DNA of 64,000 bases from Thalassotalea_H sp040779345. GTDB lineage: Bacteria > Pseudomonadota > Gammaproteobacteria > Enterobacterales > Alteromonadaceae. The position numbers and the translations under genes were made by a program. Every line of letters starts with the position of its first letter. Position 1 is the stretch's first letter. The notes below the pieces were generated by a model. The model saw only the letters and a list, made by a program, of their open reading frames with translations. It did no database searches and was not told where the DNA came from. Location: assembly GCA_040779345.1 (NCBI GenBank), contig JBFONU010000002.1, positions 310,001 to 374,000 on the forward strand, written 5' to 3'. This document shows, in pieces, positions 60,382-64,000 of the stretch.

Positions 60382-61590
60382 ATGAGTGAAAACAAAAAAA
60401 TTGATTGCCAACAATTAAAAAATCGTATGTTCCATGCAACTCAAATTGGTTCTAGAGAATATTATAATTATCCTAGAGCATTAAATCGAATGGGTAAATT
60501 AGCATCATTTTCAACTGATATATGGGCTCCCTGGGCTCAAAATTTATTTTTACCCAAATCATTAGCGCGTTTAAAATCACGATTTAATATAGATCTAGAA
60601 GGCTTTCCTGTTCAATCTCAAAATTTTTTTAAACAGTTCATTTCTGTGAGTAAAAAAACAGATTGTCGGTTCAGCTTTTGGGAAAAGCAGGGAGAAAGCT
60701 TCGGGCGTTGGGCAAGCCAAAATATTTTAAAGGCAGGTATTGATGATAGACATGGTACCTTTGGGTTTACCAATGCAAATTTAGAAATTATGCAAACAGC
60801 AAAGAAAGTAGGAGCTTTAGCCGTACATGGTCAAATAGATCCTGGGATCTCTTGGTATGAAACCGTTTTAAAGGAGCATGATAGCTGGGGAGGGGTTGAA
60901 AATAATATAAAACCTCCGACAACTACATACCTAAATCGATTACGAGAAGAATGGGATATCGCGGATTTTATTATTGCTAATTCAGAACATACTAAAAGCT
61001 CACTAATAAGCCAAAAGGTAAATAGTCAAAAAATATTAGTTGTACCATTAGCCTATGATCACGTTAATAAAAATTTACCTAGAAGAAAACCAATAAAAAA
61101 CAGGCGGCTAAGAGTATTATTTGTCGGAAATGTATCCTTATCGAAAGGGTTTCAGTATTTTGGTCAAGCAGCCGATAAATTAAAATCTGAATTTGAATTT
61201 GTTGCAGCTGGAAATGTTCTTATTAATCAAGAGTTTTTAGGTCAAAAAGGTTGGCCTGTTACTTATCTGAATCATATTAATAAAAGTGAATTAGAACAAG
61301 AATATTTAAAGGCTGATATTTTTGTTTTTCCAACATTATCTGATGGCTTTGGTATGGTTCAGTTAGAGGCTATGTCCTATGGCTTACCTGTTATTGCAAC
61401 TGAAAATTGTGCCCATGTTGTTGAAGACAATGTTTCAGGCTATAGGATCCAGTCTAGATCAGTAGAGTCGATTATTGAGAAGTTAGAGTTAATTAAAAAC
61501 GATCAAAACCTCTATAATTATTTATCTCAAAATGCAATCAAGCGGTCCAAAGATTTTTCGTTAGAAAAACTGAATAGTTTATTTGAGTAA
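60382..61590 (+). CDS. Glycosyltransferase family 4
   Basis: The 402-residue protein has a GT-B donor domain with RVLFVGNVSLSKGFQYF and DIFVFPTLSDGFGMVQLEAMSYGLPVIAT, with the EX7E pair around Glu in DGFGMVQLE. The N-terminal domain is unusual in being helical and basic, with FGFTNANLEIMQTAKKVGALAVHGQ. It is the last gene of the plus-strand block. The sugar is unknown. Confidence 0.88.
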   Translation: MSENKKIDCQQLKNRMFHATQIGSREYYNYPRALNRMGKLASFSTDIWAPWAQNLFLPKSLARLKSRFNIDLEGFPVQSQNFFKQFISVSKKTDCRFSFWEKQGESFGRWASQNILKAGIDDRHGTFGFTNANLEIMQTAKKVGALAVHGQIDPGISWYETVLKEHDSWGGVENNIKPPTTTYLNRLREEWDIADFIIANSEHTKSSLISQKVNSQKILVVPLAYDHVNKNLPRRKPIKNRRLRVLFVGNVSLSKGFQYFGQAADKLKSEFEFVAAGNVLINQEFLGQKGWPVTYLNHINKSELEQEYLKADIFVFPTLSDGFGMVQLEAMSYGLPVIATENCAHVVEDNVSGYRIQSRSVESIIEKLELIKNDQNLYNYLSQNAIKRSKDFSLEKLNSLFE

Positions 61591-61603
61591 ATTGAGAAAA
61601 TAC

Positions 61604-61645
61604 ACTCGTTTTTTTAAATAACGAATTACTTTCACACGAGTTTTT
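61604..61645 (+). terminator. Possible terminator after the polysaccharide block
   Basis: ACTCGT (61604-61609) can pair with ACGAGT (61636-61641) across a long loop, with TTTTT after. The stem is short. Confidence 0.35.
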
Positions 61646-61687
61646 CCAAATATACTCCGTACACCTAATACAAATTTCAAATTTTAC

Positions 61688-61701
61688 TTGATCTACATCA
61701 A
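61688..61701 (+). promoter_or_regulatory. FNR box, perfect consensus
   Basis: TTGAT-CTAC-ATCAA equals TTGAT-N4-ATCAA. It is centred about 71 bases before the predicted transcription start, a position used by FNR as an activator. Confidence 0.7.
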
Positions 61702-61718
61702 ACACAAGTAAGAAACTT

Positions 61719-61737
61719 AATGAGAATTGTTTGCATT
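61719..61737 (+). promoter_or_regulatory. Fur-like box overlapping the -35 element
   Basis: AATGAGAATTGTTTGCATT matches 15 of 19 positions of the palindrome AATGATAATNATTATCATT. It covers the -35 of the porin promoter, as expected for iron-dependent repression. Confidence 0.5.
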
Positions 61738-61759
61738 AAGTTTTACCTGTGTGTATTAT
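61731..61759 (+). promoter_or_regulatory. Porin sigma-70 promoter
   Basis: A -35 element TTGCAT (61731-61736) and a -10 element TATTAT (61754-61759) are separated by 17 bases. The start of transcription would be near 61766. Confidence 0.6.
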
Positions 61760-61806
61760 TGCCGCAATTAAAATATCTCTCTTAAAATTTTATAGGCATA
61801 ACACTC

Positions 61807-62973
61807 ATGATGAAGAAAACACTTATAGCCACCGCATTATTAGCCAGCTTGGCTTCTGGCGCTGTATTTGCTAGTGAAGAAACGGCTGAATTACGTAAAA
61901 TTATTGCGAAACAACAAGAAGTTCTAAAATCGCTTGAGAAGCGTTTAAATGAAACTGAACAACGCATTGAAGCAACTGCTGACCAAGTTGAAGCAAGCAC
62001 ATCAAACGATAGCCTGTTTACTAACACCACTATTGGTGGTTACGGTGAACTTCATTACAACAACTATGAAGATAAAGATGCAAAAGTTGATTTTCATCGC
62101 TTTGTCTTATTTTTTGGTCATGAGTTTTCAAGCAAATTACGTTTTTTCTCTGAGTTTGAATTAGAGCATTCATTAGCTGGAGATGGTAAACCAGGTGAAG
62201 TTGAGCTTGAGCAAGCTTATGTCGAGTATGATTACAGCGATACATTAACGACTAAAACGGGTTTATTTTTAATTCCTGTTGGCATTCTTAATGAAACACA
62301 TGAGCCGCCAACGTTTTACGGTGTTGAGCGCAATGGTGTTGAGAAAAACATTATTCCAGCCACTTGGTGGGAAGCTGGTGTTGCATTAAATTATAAAGCC
62401 GCTCCGGGTTTGGCATTTGATGGCGCCGTAACGAGTGGTTTAAAAGTGGGTAATGATTATAAAATTCGTGGCGGTCGCCAAAAAGTGGCTAATGCGTCAG
62501 CTGAAAATTTAGCGTACACAGGTCGTGTAAAATATACGGGCGTTCCAGGATTAGAATTAGCCGCAACATTACAATATCAAACAGATCTTACCCAAAGTGC
62601 TGGTGGAGTTGACGAAGCAGCAGCAACCATGTTTGAAGCGCATGCTATCTATCAAGTCAATGATTTCACTGTGCGTGCATTATATGCTGCTTGGGATATT
62701 GACGGAGATGAAGCAAAAGCCCTCGGTCGCGACGAGCAAACAGGTTGGTATGTTGAACCGTCTTACAAATTTAACGAGAAAGTCGGTGTTTTTGCTCGTT
62801 ACTCTGAATATAACAATGAAGCTGGTGCAAGCAGTGCTAATGCCGTTGAGTCTACAAGCTTAGGTGTTAACTACTACTTGCATGAAAATGTTGTACTAAA
62901 AGCTGATGTTGAAGATATTGGCGGAGCTAAGGATGAAAAAGGCTTTAATTTAGGTTTTGGTTATAACTTTTAA
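61807..62973 (+). CDS. Outer-membrane porin with N-terminal coiled coil
   Basis: The 388-residue protein has a signal peptide (about 1-23, ending VFA-SE) and a coiled-coil segment (about 25-65, LRKIIAKQQEVLKSLEKRLNE). A beta-barrel follows, with GGYGELHYNNYEDKDAKVDFHRFVL and the closing FNLGFGYNF ending in Phe. This is the layout of the porin family related to phosphate-selective OprP and DcaP. The length fits a 16- to 18-strand barrel. Two adjacent ATG codons start it. The FNR and Fur-like boxes upstream suggest induction under low oxygen and low iron. Its terminator separates it from the FMN-binding gene. Confidence 0.88.
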   Translation: MMKKTLIATALLASLASGAVFASEETAELRKIIAKQQEVLKSLEKRLNETEQRIEATADQVEASTSNDSLFTNTTIGGYGELHYNNYEDKDAKVDFHRFVLFFGHEFSSKLRFFSEFELEHSLAGDGKPGEVELEQAYVEYDYSDTLTTKTGLFLIPVGILNETHEPPTFYGVERNGVEKNIIPATWWEAGVALNYKAAPGLAFDGAVTSGLKVGNDYKIRGGRQKVANASAENLAYTGRVKYTGVPGLELAATLQYQTDLTQSAGGVDEAAATMFEAHAIYQVNDFTVRALYAAWDIDGDEAKALGRDEQTGWYVEPSYKFNEKVGVFARYSEYNNEAGASSANAVESTSLGVNYYLHENVVLKADVEDIGGAKDEKGFNLGFGYNF

Positions 62974-63003
62974 TTCAACAAAAAGTTAATTAAAATTTAT
63001 AAT

Positions 63004-63038
63004 AAAAGTGAATGGAGTTTGACTTCATTCACTTTTTT
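63004..63038 (+). terminator. Rho-independent terminator after the porin gene
   Basis: A perfect 11-base inverted repeat (AAAAGTGAATG with CATTCACTTTT) with an 11-base loop is followed by a T run. Confidence 0.9.
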
Positions 63039-63089
63039 GCTCACTAAAGTACGTTAAGCTATGGTCGTTAATTAATAAATGAGACTACT

Positions 63090-63602
63090 GTGAAAAAAAG
63101 AATGTTGAGTGTTGTTATGCTGTGTTGTTTTTCTCTTTTGGTATCAGCAAAAGGGACGTATCAGACCACAGAGCAATTTTTAGCAAGTGTTTTTCAAGAA
63201 GAGCAAGCACAAGCTAAATCCATTTGGCTAAAAGATGCTGATAAAAAAACGATCGAATCAATCATGAGTCATCAATACAATCGTTTACGCATTCGTTATT
63301 GGCAACTTAACAATGAAACGGTGTGGATATTAGATGAAATAGGGAAAGAAAAACCTATTACGGTGGCCATTCACATTGAAGAAAAAAATATTAAGCAGGT
63401 GAAAGTGCTCGCATTTCGTGAAAGTCGAGGAGATGAAGTTCGTCATGCATTTTTTACGGAGCAATTTATGGGGGCAACGTTAACCAATGATCATCAACTG
63501 ACCGAACATATTGATGGTATCACTGGAGCGACTATGTCGGTTCGGGCGCTAACAAAAGTTGCTCGGCTTGCTTTATGGTTGAATAATAAGGTACAACCTT
63601 AG
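63090..63602 (+). CDS. FMN-binding domain protein, secreted
   Basis: The 170-residue protein has a signal peptide (MLSVVMLCCFSLLVSA-KG). The C-terminal part carries DGITGATMS, the flavinylation motif in which Thr148 receives covalent FMN from an ApbE-type transferase. It would act in the periplasm as an electron carrier. GTG 63090 is taken as the start, because it gives a basic N-terminus to the signal peptide. ATG 63102 is possible. It ends 25 bases before the PepSY-like gene, so the two probably form an operon. Confidence 0.85.
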   Translation: MKKRMLSVVMLCCFSLLVSAKGTYQTTEQFLASVFQEEQAQAKSIWLKDADKKTIESIMSHQYNRLRIRYWQLNNETVWILDEIGKEKPITVAIHIEEKNIKQVKVLAFRESRGDEVRHAFFTEQFMGATLTNDHQLTEHIDGITGATMSVRALTKVARLALWLNNKVQP

Positions 63603-63627
63603 GTTAAAAGAATGATAAACGTTACCT

Positions 63628-64000
63628 ATGAACTTAACTCGTAATCAACAATCGTTACATACAAAAATTATTCGACACTTGCGAAAATGGCATCGCCAGT
63701 TGGGTATTTTTACCGCTATTTTTCTTATTTTCATTTCGATAAGTGGTATCGCGTTAAATCATACTAATGCATTATCTTTGGCTCATACTTCAATTAGTCA
63801 GCCATGGCTACTTGCACACTATGGCATCAAACCTCCCGAAGTTACACGTTTCTATCAACATGACTTCTACCATACAGATCACTACGTATGGTTCAACAAT
63901 GAGCTGTTAGTAGAAACTGACTACCCAGTGATTGCGCTTACCACTTATCAAAAATATTTAGTCGTGGTCACACAGCGCGCTTTATTTATTTTCACTGAAC
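63628..64000 (+). CDS. PepSY-associated membrane protein, cut by the right edge
   Basis: The frame is open from ATG 63628 to the window end (124 residues). It begins with a charged cytoplasmic segment, then HRQLGIFTAIFLIFISISGIALNHT, the first helix of PepSY_TM-type proteins. A periplasmic part follows, with WLLAHYGIKPPEV and YVWFNNELLVET. Such proteins often accompany FMN-binding carriers and act as membrane electron partners or ferric reductases. The rest lies outside the window. Confidence 0.75.
   Translation, partial: MNLTRNQQSLHTKIIRHLRKWHRQLGIFTAIFLIFISISGIALNHTNALSLAHTSISQPWLLAHYGIKPPEVTRFYQHDFYHTDHYVWFNNELLVETDYPVIALTTYQKYLVVVTQRALFIFTE

Noticed and set aside
45253..61590. Protein N-glycosylation locus
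   Set aside because: PglC-F are present, but no PglB-like oligosaccharyltransferase was seen. Wzx/Wzy-type genes point to a polymer instead.
61782..62030. Minus-strand open frame over the porin start
   Set aside because: It covers the porin signal peptide and promoter side and has no family resemblance. The porin frame is clearly the real one.
1..64000. CRISPR array, prophage, insertion sequence, tRNA or rRNA
   Set aside because: I saw no regular spacer-repeat pattern, transposase, integrase, phage structural gene or structural RNA gene in the window.

Overview
The window reads as a chromosomal segment of a marine, low-GC gammaproteobacterium. The most likely group is Alteromonadales, near Colwellia or Thalassotalea. 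This is an inference from gene content and protein character: a caa3-like oxidase with a di-c-type CoxB, LexA/NfuA/BioH/Rph/PyrE/YicC of gammaproteobacterial type, and a TonB-dependent thiamine uptake locus. I see no tRNA, rRNA, CRISPR array, insertion sequence, integrase or phage gene.

Layout. 1-4.7 kb: the end of a hybrid histidine kinase (REC-REC-HPt), a MATE exporter, a DUF938 methyltransferase, and lexA behind two SOS boxes. 4.8-14.2 kb: a full aa3-type cytochrome c oxidase and assembly locus (coxB with two haem c domains, coxA, cox11, coxC, a convergent DUF2909 gene, surf1, a small SCO-like protein, ctaA heme A synthase, ctaB/cyoE, sco), with FNR-like and CRP-like sites upstream. 14.2-23.2 kb: polysaccharide deacetylase, DinF-like MATE exporter, nfuA, a large M14 peptidase, comF/gntX, bioH, and a pair made of a small flagellar-rod-like protein and a SprA-related metalloprotease. 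23.2-28.8 kb: pyrE and rph, then yicC, with a three-gene thioredoxin / gluconate-dehydrogenase-subunit-3 / GMC dehydrogenase module between rph and yicC.

28.9-37.9 kb: a 1296-residue surface lipoprotein, a broken small membrane-protein gene, and a thiamine salvage operon. A TPP riboswitch precedes a TonB-dependent receptor, a YkoF/MTH1187-like thiamine-binding protein, a PnuC-family transporter (PnuT) and a ThiK-like kinase. These would carry thiamine across the outer membrane, across the inner membrane, bind it and phosphorylate it. 37.9-45.2 kb: an RND pump with its adaptor, an M28 peptidase, a glutathione peroxidase, and a secreted protein with a possible MltA-type 3D domain.

45.2-61.6 kb: a divergent surface-polysaccharide cluster. 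On the minus strand it carries wzy, two glycosyltransferases, an acyltransferase, a two-domain dehydrogenase, a heparinase II/III-like protein and a PglC-D-E-F set for a bacillosamine-type first sugar. On the plus strand it carries a flippase, an OafA-type acyltransferase and a glycosyltransferase. 61.7-64 kb: a porin whose promoter has a perfect FNR box and a Fur-like box, then an FMN-binding protein and the start of a PepSY-type membrane protein cut by the right edge.
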